In this document: piece after piece, positions 21,443-30,772 of the stretch
Layout of the letters: every line of letters starts with the position of its first letter
Numbering within the stretch: position 1 is the first letter of the stretch
DNA from: Bretschneidera sinensis
Lineage: Eukaryota; Streptophyta; Magnoliopsida; Brassicales; Akaniaceae
Length of the DNA stretch: 64,000 nucleotides
NCBI GenBank assembly: GCA_023935145.1
Contig: CM043699.1
Coordinates: 125,315,036-125,379,035, forward strand
Reading direction: 5' to 3'
Translations under genes and position numbers: made by a program
Notes under the pieces: generated by a model
The model's input: the letters and a program-made list of their open reading frames with translations, nothing else
The model's database searches: none
What the model was told of the DNA's origin: nothing

Positions 21443-23187
21443 TGCTTAGACAAGAGATCTGCGAGGTAGATTCATTAGAGGACCTGAGCTAGAATTACCC
21501 TCTCATTCCGAGTCTGATAGTGAAACCTCATCTAGATCAACCCATAGAGAAAACTCAAGTGAGAATCTAGAGGATTTTGTTAACATGGCCGATAACCATA
21601 ATGAGGATGTTGCTAGGACACTTCAGGATTACCTCCACCCTACACGCACAGCCATACCATCATGCATCATGTTTCCAGTCAATATTCGCCATCAAGATCT
21701 TAAACCAGGGATGATTCAATTACTCCCTATATTCCATGGCTTGGATAACGAAAACCCATATGTACACATTAGAGAGTTTGAGGAAGTAGTTGCGACTTTT
21801 CGTAGTCAAAATGAAACTCATGACATTATGAAACTTAAGCTCTTTCCTTTCGTTTTGAATGATAGAGCCAAGAGTTGGCTATACTCACTTAGACCACGAT
21901 CTATTAGGTCGTGGACTGAGATGACTCGGGCTTTCTTTAACAAATACTTTCCCCGACATAAGACCAACACTTTGAAAAGGCAAATCATCACCTTTGCACA
22001 AAAGGATAGTGAGACTTTATATCAGTCTTGGGAGAGATTTAAGGAGTTATTGAGTATGTGCCCTCACCATGGGTATGAGAGTTAGCACTTAGTGAGCTAT
22101 TTCTATGAGAGACTTACCTATAGAGAGCGCCAATTCGTAGAGATGATGTGTAATGGTGGGTTTTTACAGAAAGATCCTGATGAGGCCATAGAGTACCTCA
22201 ATGAGCTTGCTGAAAAAGCTCACACTTGGACTGGACCTAGTGCTTCTGAAAGCACAAATAGGTCACGACCTATAGAGCACCCAAATGGTGGTGGAATTTA
22301 CCATCTTAGGGAAGAGGATAACCTTAGAGCCAAGGTCGAGATGCTCACTAGGGAGATAAATGAGTTAAAGACTAAGAGCTTAAAGCCAACACACGTGATT
22401 AATCATGCCAAGTCTTTAGAGCCGTGTTTTGTGTGTGGCGGGGTAGATCATCTCCTCCAAGAATGCCCCACATTTGCTGATATGAGAGGGCTATATGAGG
22501 AACAATGTAATGCCTCAGGCATGTACAAGAAGCTTCTTGCACCTTTCTCTAACACTTATAACCCGGGGTGGCAAAATCACCCCAACTTCAGCTGGAAATC
22601 TGAAAACCAGCATGCACAGCCCCCTAGATCATCCCCTGCACCTTATCATGCACCCTCATCCTCTAGAAACTCACTAGAAGACACCTTACAGGCCTTTATA
22701 GAGGCACAAGGTAAGACAAACCAAAGGTTTGAGGCATTATTTATGCAGGTGATGGAAGAGCATAAAGAAATTAAGAGCCAAGTGTCCAAATTAATGGGTT
22801 ACTTGAGTGTGACTGAGCAAGGTAAGTTCCCTGCTCAAGCTCAGTCCACATCCCATGGTCAGCACCTGGCGCAAAAAAAATTTGAAGGAGGTGAATGCCA
22901 TTAAGACAGTAAGTGGTAAGTCCTTACACATCCCAACAACGAAGAAATCAGAGGATGTGGATGAAAGCCACCAAGCATACATGATGGATTCATTCATGGA
23001 AAATGTCCAACACCTCAATCCATTGGAGTCCACCCTCACTCATGGCTTCACCAGAGCACATATCGAGCCAAAATTTGCGAATGTTATTGATGACATCCTT
23101 GAGGCCCCTTCCAAGCATAGAAGCACCGAATTTGGCAATGAAGCAGTGACAGACGCATTCAACCTATGTCTTTCTAGGAGGAAATAA
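21443..23187 (+). pseudogene. Gag2 of element B
   Basis: Homologous to gag1 throughout. The N-terminus begins near the ATG at 21443 but needs a frame change before 21585. The main frame is then open apart from TAG at 22083-22085 (TGG in gag3). A frameshift in the A-run at 22874-22881 moves the last 95 codons to another frame, which ends at 23187. The gag core (MIQLLPIFHGLDNENPYVH, then FFNKYFP) and CCHC knuckle CFVCGGVDHLLQEC (about 22425-22466) are intact in sequence. The C-terminal part (SEDVDESHQAYMMDSF, then HRSTEFGNEAV) resembles the gag-protease linker of Athila elements, but the protease itself is absent. The stop is followed after about 15 nt by the conserved 3' domain. Confidence 0.9.
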
Positions 23188-24117
23188 GAGCGTCTGGCTG
23201 AAGATGTAAAACTTAGTGCTCATGGGAGGCAACCCACAATGTATCCTTTTACTTTTACTGTTTTTCATATTTCTTTTTCTTGTTTATTATTATTATTTTG
23301 CTGTTTTCCAGTTTTACTTTAGTATTTATTTTTCAGGGACAAATAAATGAAGCAGGTCAAATGATCGTGCACAACTTTCAACTCCACGCACCATTGGTTA
23401 AAAAGGGAGTTTCCTTAACTTTTGTTTTTTTTCATTGAGGACAATGCTTATCTTAAGTTGGGGGTGGAAGATATACATTTCTTATTGCATATCATTGAAC
23501 TGCTTGGTGTCATTTTTGTTTGTTTTTAGCATGCTTGGTGTTTACCTTAGAGTTAATTTACATGTCAATGATATAAACTTAATTGAGATATCATATAGTA
23601 TTTAGAAGAAGTTAAATCTTGCTTTAGTTTGAAATTAATTTAAGCATCAATCTTCATTTGATTAGAGACTCTAGTTTGTGGTAAGATTGTATGATTAGTC
23701 TTAAACATTTAGAGAAATTTTATGTGTGATTGTTTTATGAATACTTTTGCGGTCTTGAAAAGCTCTAGAACTTACTTGATAATCACTTGAGGCAAATTCC
23801 TAGAATACACACTACTTAGGATATGATATAGGCCATTTTTGAACCGTTTGAGCCTTCCAAACCTACCATTGCTATATTTATCACTAATCACCTATTTGAG
23901 CCTTTTTCTTGAAAAGAAAAATCGAGCCTTGTTTCTTTCGATAAACCATTTACTTACCTTTATGAGCTTAAAAATATTTTATCCTTACCTTTCTTTTAAA
24001 AGAACTTAGTCATACACATGTTGTGAGAAGCACTTAAAAGGAATAAAGGTGGAAATATGAAAAAATATCACTACCACAACCCAAGTATATTAAAGGAGAT
24101 AATCTACGCCCCTCTCA
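23188..24117 (+). repeat. 3' noncoding domain of B, copy 1
   Basis: Begins with 'gtctggctgaagatgtaaaa' and 'ctcatgggaggcaaccca', the block that follows the last ORF in many Athila-like elements. It contains a PPT-like ttaagttgggggtgga at 23453-23468. It is paralleled by 25410-26360. It breaks off near 24095-24117, where the inverted gag3 begins. No gene is seen. Confidence 0.75.
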
Positions 24118-25190
24118 TAGGCATTACATTGTTCCTCATGCACCTCTCTCATATAAAAAAATGTGGGGCATTCTTTGGCGAGATGATCTACCCCGCCACG
24201 ACTCTAAAGACTCGGCATGATTAGCTATATGTGTTTGCTTTGAGCCCTTAGTTTTAAATGCATCAAACTCTTTAGTGAACATCTCGACCTTAGCTCTAAG
24301 GTTATCCTCTTCCCTAAGATGGTAAATTCCACCACCATTTGGGTGCCCTATAGGTCGAGACCTATTTTTGCTTTCAGTAGCACTAGGTCCAGTCCAAGTG
24401 TGAGCTTTTTCAGCAAGCTCATTGAGGTACTCTATGGCCTCATCAGGATCTTTCTCTAAAAACTCACCATTACACATCATCTCTACAAATTGGCGCTCTC
24501 TATATGTAAGTCTCTCATAAAAATAGCTCACAAAGCGCCAACTCTCATACCCATAGTGAGGGCACATACTCAATAACTCTTTAAATCTCTCCCAAGACTG
24601 ATACAAAGTCTCGCTGTCCTTTTGTGCAAAGGTGGAGATTTGCCTTTTTAAAGCATTGGTCTTATGTTGGGGAAAGTATTTATTAAAAAAAATCTGAGTC
24701 ATCTCAGTCCACGACCCAATAGATCGTGGTCTAAGTGAGTATAGCCAACTCTTAGCTCTATCCTTCAAAGCGAAAGGAAAGAATTTAAGCATCACAATGT
24801 CATCGATTTCGTCTTGACTATGAAAAGTCGTGACTACTTCCTCAAACTCTCTAATGTGCACATATGGGTTTTCATTATCCAAGCCATGAAATGTAGGGAG
24901 TAAATGTATCATCCCTATTTTAAACTCTAATGGGCGAGTATTGGCTGGAAATATAATGCATGATGGTGTGGTTGTGCGTGTAGGGTTGAGGTAATCCTGA
25001 AGTGTCCTAGCAACATTCTCATTATGGTTATCGGCCATGTTAACAAAATCCTCTATATTCTCACTTGGGTTTTCTCTATGGGTTTATCTAGGTGAGGTTT
25101 CACTATCAGACTCGAAAGGAGAGGGTAATTCTAGCTCAGGTCCTCTAATGAATCTACCTCGCAGATCTCTTATCTAAGCATACACCAAAT
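24118..25190 (-). pseudogene. Inverted gag3 of element B
   Basis: On the minus strand, starting near 25190, this is a third copy of the B gag: N-terminal acidic region (25180-25040), then an uninterrupted frame of 300 codons (25038-24136) with the full gag core (MIHLLPTFHGLDNENPYVH, RAKSWLYSLRPRSI, TQIFFNKYFPQHK). It stops at the zinc knuckle (LESWRGRSSRQR replaces the first Cys part, with a shift) and ends in a MRGA-like remnant. This is the best-preserved gag core of the three. It lies head-on to gag2, between two direct copies of the 3' domain. Confidence 0.85.
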
Positions 25191-25330
25191 GAATCAGAGA
25201 GGAAATAAAATAAATAAAACAAGAAATTTTTTTTTTTTTTTTTTACCGTCACACTCAAAGTTGACAAGTTTCCTTGTACTTAAGTGCGTTTCCCCGGCAA
25301 CGGCACCAAAATTTGATTATGCCCAAAACA
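25191..25330 (-). repeat. Inverted leader, PBS and 17-bp LTR remnant of B
   Basis: Continuing upstream of gag3 on the minus strand: T-run leader, PBS complement at 25291-25308 (plus strand tccccggcaacggcacca), and the last 17 bp of a B LTR at 25314-25330 (tgattatgcccaaaaca). The LTR stops there and 3' domain sequence in the opposite direction begins at 25331. So the inverted block is a 5' end (LTR tail, PBS, gag) without the rest of its LTR. Confidence 0.85.
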
Positions 25331-27079
25331 TCTCTCAAAAGCATACAAGCACCGAATTTGGCAATGAAGCAGTGGCTGGTTCATTCAACCTATATTTTTT
25401 AGGAGGGAATAAGGGCGTCTGACTGAAGATGTAAAACTTAGCGCTCATGGGAGGCACCCCATAGCATATCCTTTTACTATTATTGTTTTTCTTTCTTGTT
25501 TATTATTCGAATTTTTTTTCTTTTGTTTTCCAGTATTAACTTAGTATTTCCTTTTCAAGGAAAAATATACCAAGCAGTCCAAATGGTGGAGCACAATTTT
25601 CAGCTTCTGTGCACCTTTGGCTACAAGGGGAGTCTCCTTTACTTTTTCTTTTACATTGAGGTCAATGAAATTTTTAAGTTGGGGGTGGAGGAAATGCATC
25701 TCTTTGTTTCCATATTCTTTATTTCCATACATTTTTTTCTTTTTCCATTGAACTGCTTGGTGTCATTTTCCTTTTTGTTTGTTTCTAGCATGCTTGGTGT
25801 TAGCCTTAGAGTTAATTCATATGTTAATGATATGAGCTTAATTGAGATAGCAGATAGCATGTATAAGAAGTTAAATCTTGCTTCGGTTTGAAATTAATTT
25901 ACGTATCAATCTTCATTTGGTTTGAGACTCTAGTTTGTGGTAAGATTGTATGATTAGTCTTAAACATTTAGAGAAATTTTATGTGTGATTATTTTGTGAA
26001 TATTTTTGCGGTCTCGACAAGCTCTAGAACTTACTTGATAACCACTTGAGGTGAATTCCTAGAATGCACATTACTTAGGATATGATATAGGCCAATTTTG
26101 GACCGTTTGAGCCTGTTAAACCTACCATTGCTATATTTACCACTAGTCACCTATTTGAGCCTTTTCTTGAAAAAGAAGTGAGCCTTGTTTCTTTCAATAG
26201 CCCATTTACTCAACTTTATGAGCCTAAAGAAAATATTTTATCCTTACCTTTCTCTTAAAAGAACTTAGATATACATATTTGTTGAGAAGCACTTAAAAGG
26301 AGTAAGGATGGAAATATGAGAAAATATCACTACCATAACCCAAGTACATTAAAGGAGATTAGTTGGGGGTTATGTAAAAGAAAAGAAAAATGAAAAAGGA
26401 GTTGAACGGTCTTATGCCCAAATACAAAAGAAAAGTGAATTACGGTAAAGAAAGAAGAGAAGAAAAGAAAAGAAAAGGGGTGATTTTGAAAGAAAAAAAA
26501 AATGCTCGAAAAATGGTCGAAAAAGTTGGGTGTTGAAGTAAGGTTATCTAGTGCTTAAAAGTGATTGTGTTTAAAGTTAAGAGATTGAGTTCTTTTTCTC
26601 GTGAATTTTTCCCATTTTTTCTTAACCTTTACCTTAGCCTAACGTTACAAGCCTATTAAAGACCTATTGATCCAATGTAATGTGATTTTTCTACAATAGT
26701 GGAGAGTGGTTTGAAATGTAAGCATATGGAGCTTGTTTTTGTGATTGACGTCACGAAATTTATCATATTTTAGAGGCCAAGACTTGTATTCATGAACGTT
26801 ATGCATAAAATCATCCGGGTGTTCGGATTAATGGTTTGTGGTAAGATGGATGTTAAGAGTCAATAACGATTTTAAGATTGATGTTTGAATTACTTTTGGA
26901 TTTTGGTGAAATTTAATCATTCTTTGTGTCATGTGTTATGTATAATTTTTAAGACAAAATGTGAATTACTCTTGGTTAACACTAATATTGCTTTTCATTT
27001 ACTTTGATTCCCACCGTAGAATTCATCTCTTATTTTCGCTTGAATTGCTAGGGACTAGCAATAAGCTAGTTAAGGGTTG
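25331..27079 (+). repeat. 3' end of gag and 3' domain of B, copy 2
   Basis: Starts with the last gag codons (aagcaccgaatttggcaatg; compare 23123) and carries on through 'gtctgactgaagatgtaaaa', the PPT-like aagttgggggtgga (25676-25690), a purine-rich GAAAAGAAAAG stretch (26380-26510) and 'tgctagggactagcaataag' (27047-27066) to the start of L3. It is longer than copy 1. The ORF at 25496-25891 is a translation of noncoding repeat and is not supported as a gene. Confidence 0.75.
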
Positions 27080-27247
27080 TGATGAGAGCCATAAAATGCA
27101 TCTTAATAGTTCTTAATCGTTAGTATTTTAGGATTGATCTAGATTTTAATTGCACTTTTATACGTTAACAAATCTAAAGTATCATTCTTGGATCATTGAC
27201 ACCCCAAAGCTGTACTACAACACCGCGTTATGTTTTGGGCGTAATCA
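27080..27247 (+). repeat. Internally deleted LTR L3 of element B
   Basis: 168 bp. 27080-27198 equals the first 119 bp of L1 and 27199-27247 the last 49 bp. About 1.35 kb, including U3 signals, is missing, with 'ga' at the joint. It ends GGCGTAATCA and is followed by the GTGTC target duplication. Confidence 0.9.
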
Positions 27248-27252
27248 GTGTC

Positions 27253-27832
27253 GGACAGTATGCAGATAGGCACAACAATGCTGGGAGCCGGTCCAAGTTG
27301 CCTCAACAACTCTAGCTTGTGGATTCTATTCTACAGCGCAATGTGTGCTCATTGGGACACAAGACTTAGAGGCGCGACTAGTTCCTCCAAGCATTGTATG
27401 CCTTTCACAGAGGCAACTGGTACTCCATCCCTGCTATCATTTGGAGCCAGATTCATAAGTTCTGGGACCATGTCTATGCATGCCAGGTCACCATTACTAA
27501 TGTATGAGAGCTCCCGTTCCTGTTCTTCCTTAGTTACATTTTCAAGAAGAAGGGAATTAAGGGCTCCTCCATTGATAGACCAGTCAAAGAGCACCCATTG
27601 TTTGGCAAAATTCAGTGGACCCAGAGCTAGTCACACATACCTAGAGGACTCTGGGGGCCTGCACCTACTGCTGAGAGGGTAGAGGACGATCCAATGGAGG
27701 ACGAAGACCCCATAGTTGACCATACTTGGGAGGAGGACCATGTTGACATGGGAACAACAGAGTACCAGCACATCCTTGAGGAGATGTCCTCCTTCCAGTG
27801 TGAGCTATCTGATATTCGACGGGAGGATCGAG
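27253..27832 (+). pseudogene. Accessory ORF2 of element A, C-terminal part
   Basis: After the right GTGTC, the frame continuing from 16433 reads HRGNWYSIPAIIWSQIHKFW, later FKKKGIKGSSIDRPVKEHPL, FGKIQWTQS, then an acidic tail (VEDDPMEDEDPIVDHTWEED) and a helical segment. Several TAG/TGA stops occur, mostly explicable by C to T or G to A change. This is the second half of the plant-specific accessory protein; the aromatic core followed by an acidic tail is usual for the family. The longest ORF of the region (27248-27682) is in another frame and is a shadow. The last codons are displaced to 29267 by LTR F2. Confidence 0.6.
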
Positions 27833-27872
27833 AGTATTCCCACCTATCATGCGGGTGACCCGGGTTCGATCC
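27833..27872 (+). other. tRNA-Asp(GUC)-derived 40-nt segment at the end of F2
   Basis: agtattcccacctatcatgc and the following 20 nt (to gggttcgatcc) match plant tRNA-Asp from the D-arm side to the T-loop at 37 of 40 positions. The three differences are all C to T or G to A (one changes the anticodon GTC to ATC). The tRNA 5' part and its 3' end, the PBS complement, are missing, so it is not a tRNA gene. It lies at the outer end of LTR F2, in the orientation expected if primer tRNA were copied. Confidence 0.75.
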
Positions 27873-28655
27873 TCACCTGAGTCGTTTGCAATATAGTGTT
27901 GTGCAAGTGCGAGGTCGAATCCATAGGGAATTGCATTGTGAAAATATATTTTTATCTAAATTAACTCTATTTTAACCTAGTTCCGAATTTTGGATTGTAT
28001 CTTGCAAACAAATATAAACTAAACTAAATTGATTTTAAAAAAACTGATAAAAACACTAAGGTTTTCTGAATCCACCCAACCAAAGTAAAACATATATCTT
28101 CATGTTCTATATAAAAATAATCTATCAAATCATTCCATGAATCCACCCTTATACAAATCACGACGAATACCCAAACTAAACCAAAACCATCCAATGTATC
28201 ATTTTAATTCACAAATCACAATTGATATCCAGTCTAATTTGAATAATCTAACATATTCGGCAGATGAAACATAAGGAATATCTAATTTAACAATTTAAAC
28301 ACAATCAATCATAAGAGTTTACTCAAACAATTGAAATAGAACATTTATACTAAAAATATCAAAATTTTACGAACTTATCTGAAAATATAATGCTAAACAA
28401 TGGCGAGGCTTCATCTTCAACCTTTGATAAAGATTTTAGCCTCACATAATTATGAACATAATTTTCACAATTACAGTGCTAAACATTTAAACTTTAAAAC
28501 TTAAAATAAATTAAAACTAACAATATATGGATAGAGAGATTCCACTCGCAGCTGTCGTGCGGCGCTTCCCCTCTTGGTAGCAAAGCCTTTGAGATCCACC
28601 AGAATGCTAGCAGAAGTCCTCCAGATTGCACATCGATTGCTTCAGTGAGGTGGGG

Positions 28656-28714
28656 CTTTTCTAGGAAAACTCCATGAGTGCAATTTGTTTCCAATCTGAT
28701 GTGAGATGTGGGAT
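28656..28714 (-). promoter_or_regulatory. Decayed snRNA-type promoter in F2
   Basis: Minus strand: atcccacatct at 28714-28704 overlaps atctcacatca at 28707-28697. Exactly 33 nt later stands tagaaaag (28663-28656) in place of TATATAAG. It aligns with the L1 and L2 promoters base for base in length. Confidence 0.55.
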
Positions 28715-28726
28715 TTAAGCCTTCAC

Positions 28727-29100
28727 TTGCCCTTCAAAACTTCTGCCCATGCTAAAATCTTGCACAGCCTTACCTTTGTCTATTAAAACTGCCATAACTT
28801 TCTCTAGAAAAATCATATTTATGAGCCATAAAATTCCACAGAATACAGACATTAGAATCTTTCCAAGAATATATGGCTCACCTCTTGGTTCTTCTTGAAT
28901 CATTACAATTTAAATCCGCAAAAATCACTTCTGTCACGCTGAAGTCACGCACAACTTGACCTTTGTCTACTAAAACTGCCATAACTTTCTCTAGAAAAAT
29001 AATATTTATGAGCTGTAAAATTTCCCAAAAAATAGACATCCGGATCTTTCCAAGTATATATTGCTCATCTCTTGGTTTTTCTTGAATCAATACAGTTTAA
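28727..29100 (-). repeat. 187-bp tandem duplication in LTR F2
   Basis: Two copies of a block with cctttgtctaytaaaactgc, then cataactttctctagaaaaa, start 187 nt apart (28773 and 28960). The block occurs once in L1 (near 16780-16920) and L2. Confidence 0.75.
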
Positions 29101-29266
29101 TCCGCAAAGATGATTGATATGTACAGGCAATTCTGGTAATTTAGTGAAACTCCTTTCCAAGTGCTTGTAAACCTGTAAAACAATGAAAAATAACTCAAAA
29201 TAACAAATTCCTAAGCTAACAAATGTAGATTAAAGGGCCAAAATATGAAATATTTGGCACTCATCA

Positions 29267-29465
29267 AGAGGCTACATTACTAGTTCATCAGCGAATAGAC
29301 GAGTTGGAAGCACGCTTTGCGAGGCAAGATGCGATGCTCCAGGCCATTCTAGACTGACTACCTCCTGCCTCTGGTGCCTTATCTTCAGCACCACATGGAG
29401 GCCAGTAGTTAGAGTGGTGCACCGTCTGGCTGAAGATGTAAAGCTTAGCGCTCATGGGAGGCACC
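29267..29465 (+). pseudogene. End of accessory ORF2 and start of 3' domain of element A
   Basis: Resumes with EATLLVHQRIDELEARFARQ (29271-29330), a coiled-coil-like helix that closes ORF2; TGA at 29354. Then 'gtctggctgaagatgtaaag' and 'ctcatgggaggcacc', the block that in B follows gag directly, up to the GCACC target of LTR G. Confidence 0.65.
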
Positions 29466-30767
29466 TGATAGGAGCTTAAATATTCATATTTAAGCCCCTT
29501 AATTTACATTTGTTAAGCTCTTTGTTTACGTATTTTATTTTATTTTACTTTTTTTTTGTGTTTTCTGTGTTTTTCATAGGCTTGTGAAGAAAAGAAAGCA
29601 TTTTGAAGCTTTAAAGGAAGAAAACTAAAGATCTGGAAAGAGGTAGTGCGATCGAGCGCAACATAGCTACGATCAAGCGCACAAGCAATCGCGTGCACAT
29701 ATAAAAGGCTCGAGCGCACCAATGCAATCGAGCGCACACGCACAGAGAGGCGACAAAGCCAGTTTTCGAAAGATTTATTCTGAACCTATTTTGGAAATTA
29801 GGGTTTTAAGGAACCTTTAGAACTCTATAAATAGCCCTGTAAAATATAGAAACAGGATCTCCCTTTTGAGGAGCTTATCTTCCTTTTTAGTATACCTTTT
29901 GTTCTAGATTCGAAGTAGAGAGCTTAGGAGAGGAATTGATGACTCGTCTCCCGAGTCTTCTTCGGTTTTAGTTTTTTGTTTTTATTTCATTATGTTTAGA
30001 ATGTTTAGTTTACTTAGCATGTGTAACTAAACTCCTATAGGGCTCAATTGAAGCCCTAGTTATGCTTTTCCATATGTTCATTCATTGATTATCTTTGCTA
30101 TAGCCTTGTTAGAATATTTAACTTGATTAATATGTTTGTATTTACATTCCTCATATGTATGTGCCTGATCAACGTATACATGTGGTATGGATAAGTTAGT
30201 CGAATCAATTTGGATGACTGATTACAGGGTTTGACATTAGTAACAAAGGATATGCACACTAGATTCCTGGGTTAATCAACATGGAAAATTGGGAACGGAC
30301 CAAGCCCTAAGTCCCGTGTGGTTATCGATCTCCATAGCTCTTATGCTCTCTTAAGGAACAACTCAGTATACACCCATGCTGAATCCCTTAACAGAGAAAA
30401 GAGTTAGAGTATACACCATGCCTAACTCGTTGCATAGGGAGATCAATAGCCTAAGGTGTGGACCAAGCCCTTAGGTTGGCAACCATTAGATATTCATGAT
30501 AAGGCTAGAGCATTGAAGCTTTACTTAGTGGGAAAGTATAATTAGGGTGGATATCGTAGTCCTATGTTCCCATTATTGTTATTTACTCACAATCAAACTG
30601 CTATTTCTCTTTTTAAACTTGAAGAAACTAATTCTAAAACGAAATTCAACAATCCCTGTGGAAATGATCTTGCACTTGCATACTATGCTACCACAGACCT
30701 TGTGCACTTGCAAGTAAAACTAGGATGATTATTTGCATATTTATTTAGGTAGATAATTGCTCCAACA
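29466..30767 (+). mobile_element. Solo LTR G (A-related) in the 3' domain of A
   Basis: 1302 bp, TGATAGGAGCTTAAATATTC to TTGCTCCAACA. It is related to A1/A2 but distinct. Flanks gcacc (29461-29465) and acacc (30768-30772) look like a target duplication with one mismatch. Removing it rejoins 'ggaggcacc' to 'ccaaagcatatcctttt', the order seen in B at 25448. Palindrome array at 29645-29735 and TATA (TATAAATA) at 29826-29833. Confidence 0.85.
29645..29735. repeat. Palindromic array in LTR G
   Basis: gtgcgatcgagcgcaaca, gatcaagcgcac, gctcgagcgcacc, gcaatcgagcgcac within 90 bp, ending about 90 bp before the TATA box. Confidence 0.75.
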
Positions 30768-30772
30768 ACACC

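Larger units (their letters stand above)
16434..27247 (+). mobile_element. Compound gag-only LTR element B (TR-GAG-like)
   Basis: Order: LTR L1, PBS, gag1, LTR L2, PBS, gag2, 3' domain copy 1, inverted gag3 with PBS and LTR remnant, 3' domain copy 2, deleted LTR L3. The outer ends carry a perfect GTGTC target duplication, so L1 and L3 belong to one integration event. The only protein coded is gag; no protease core, RT or integrase is present in any of the three copies. This fits the known class of terminal-repeat retrotransposons with a GAG domain. The inner L2 to 25330 block looks like a second, aberrant copy inserted in, or recombined into, the first. Confidence 0.8.
27836..29266 (-). mobile_element. 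Solo LTR F2 (family F, minus strand) inserted in ORF2 of A
   Basis: On the minus strand it starts TGATGAGTGCCAAATATT at 29266 and runs to about 27886, where the F1-like tail (ccctatggattcgacctcg) ends in tTGCAAACGACTC. About 35 bp of the F1 terminus are absent and tRNA-Asp sequence follows. The flanks agagt (27831-27835) and agagg (29267-29271) are a likely target duplication with one mismatch. The middle is closer to B LTRs (USE region, 'gaaccaagaggtgagcc'). A 187-bp tandem duplication lies at 28727-29100. The two 60-70 codon ORFs there are conserved LTR sequence. Confidence 0.75.

Noticed and set aside
25496..25891. 131-codon hydrophobic ORF
   Set aside because: T-rich 3' domain of B read as Phe/Leu/Ile; the parallel copy at 23270-23640 does not keep the frame.
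27248..27682. 144-codon ORF after element B
   Set aside because: It is in a different frame from the recognisable ORF2 continuation and has the Ser/Leu/Arg-rich look of a shadow frame.
27833..27872. Functional tRNA-Asp gene
   Set aside because: The acceptor stem, most of the D-arm and the 3' end are missing, and the anticodon is altered.
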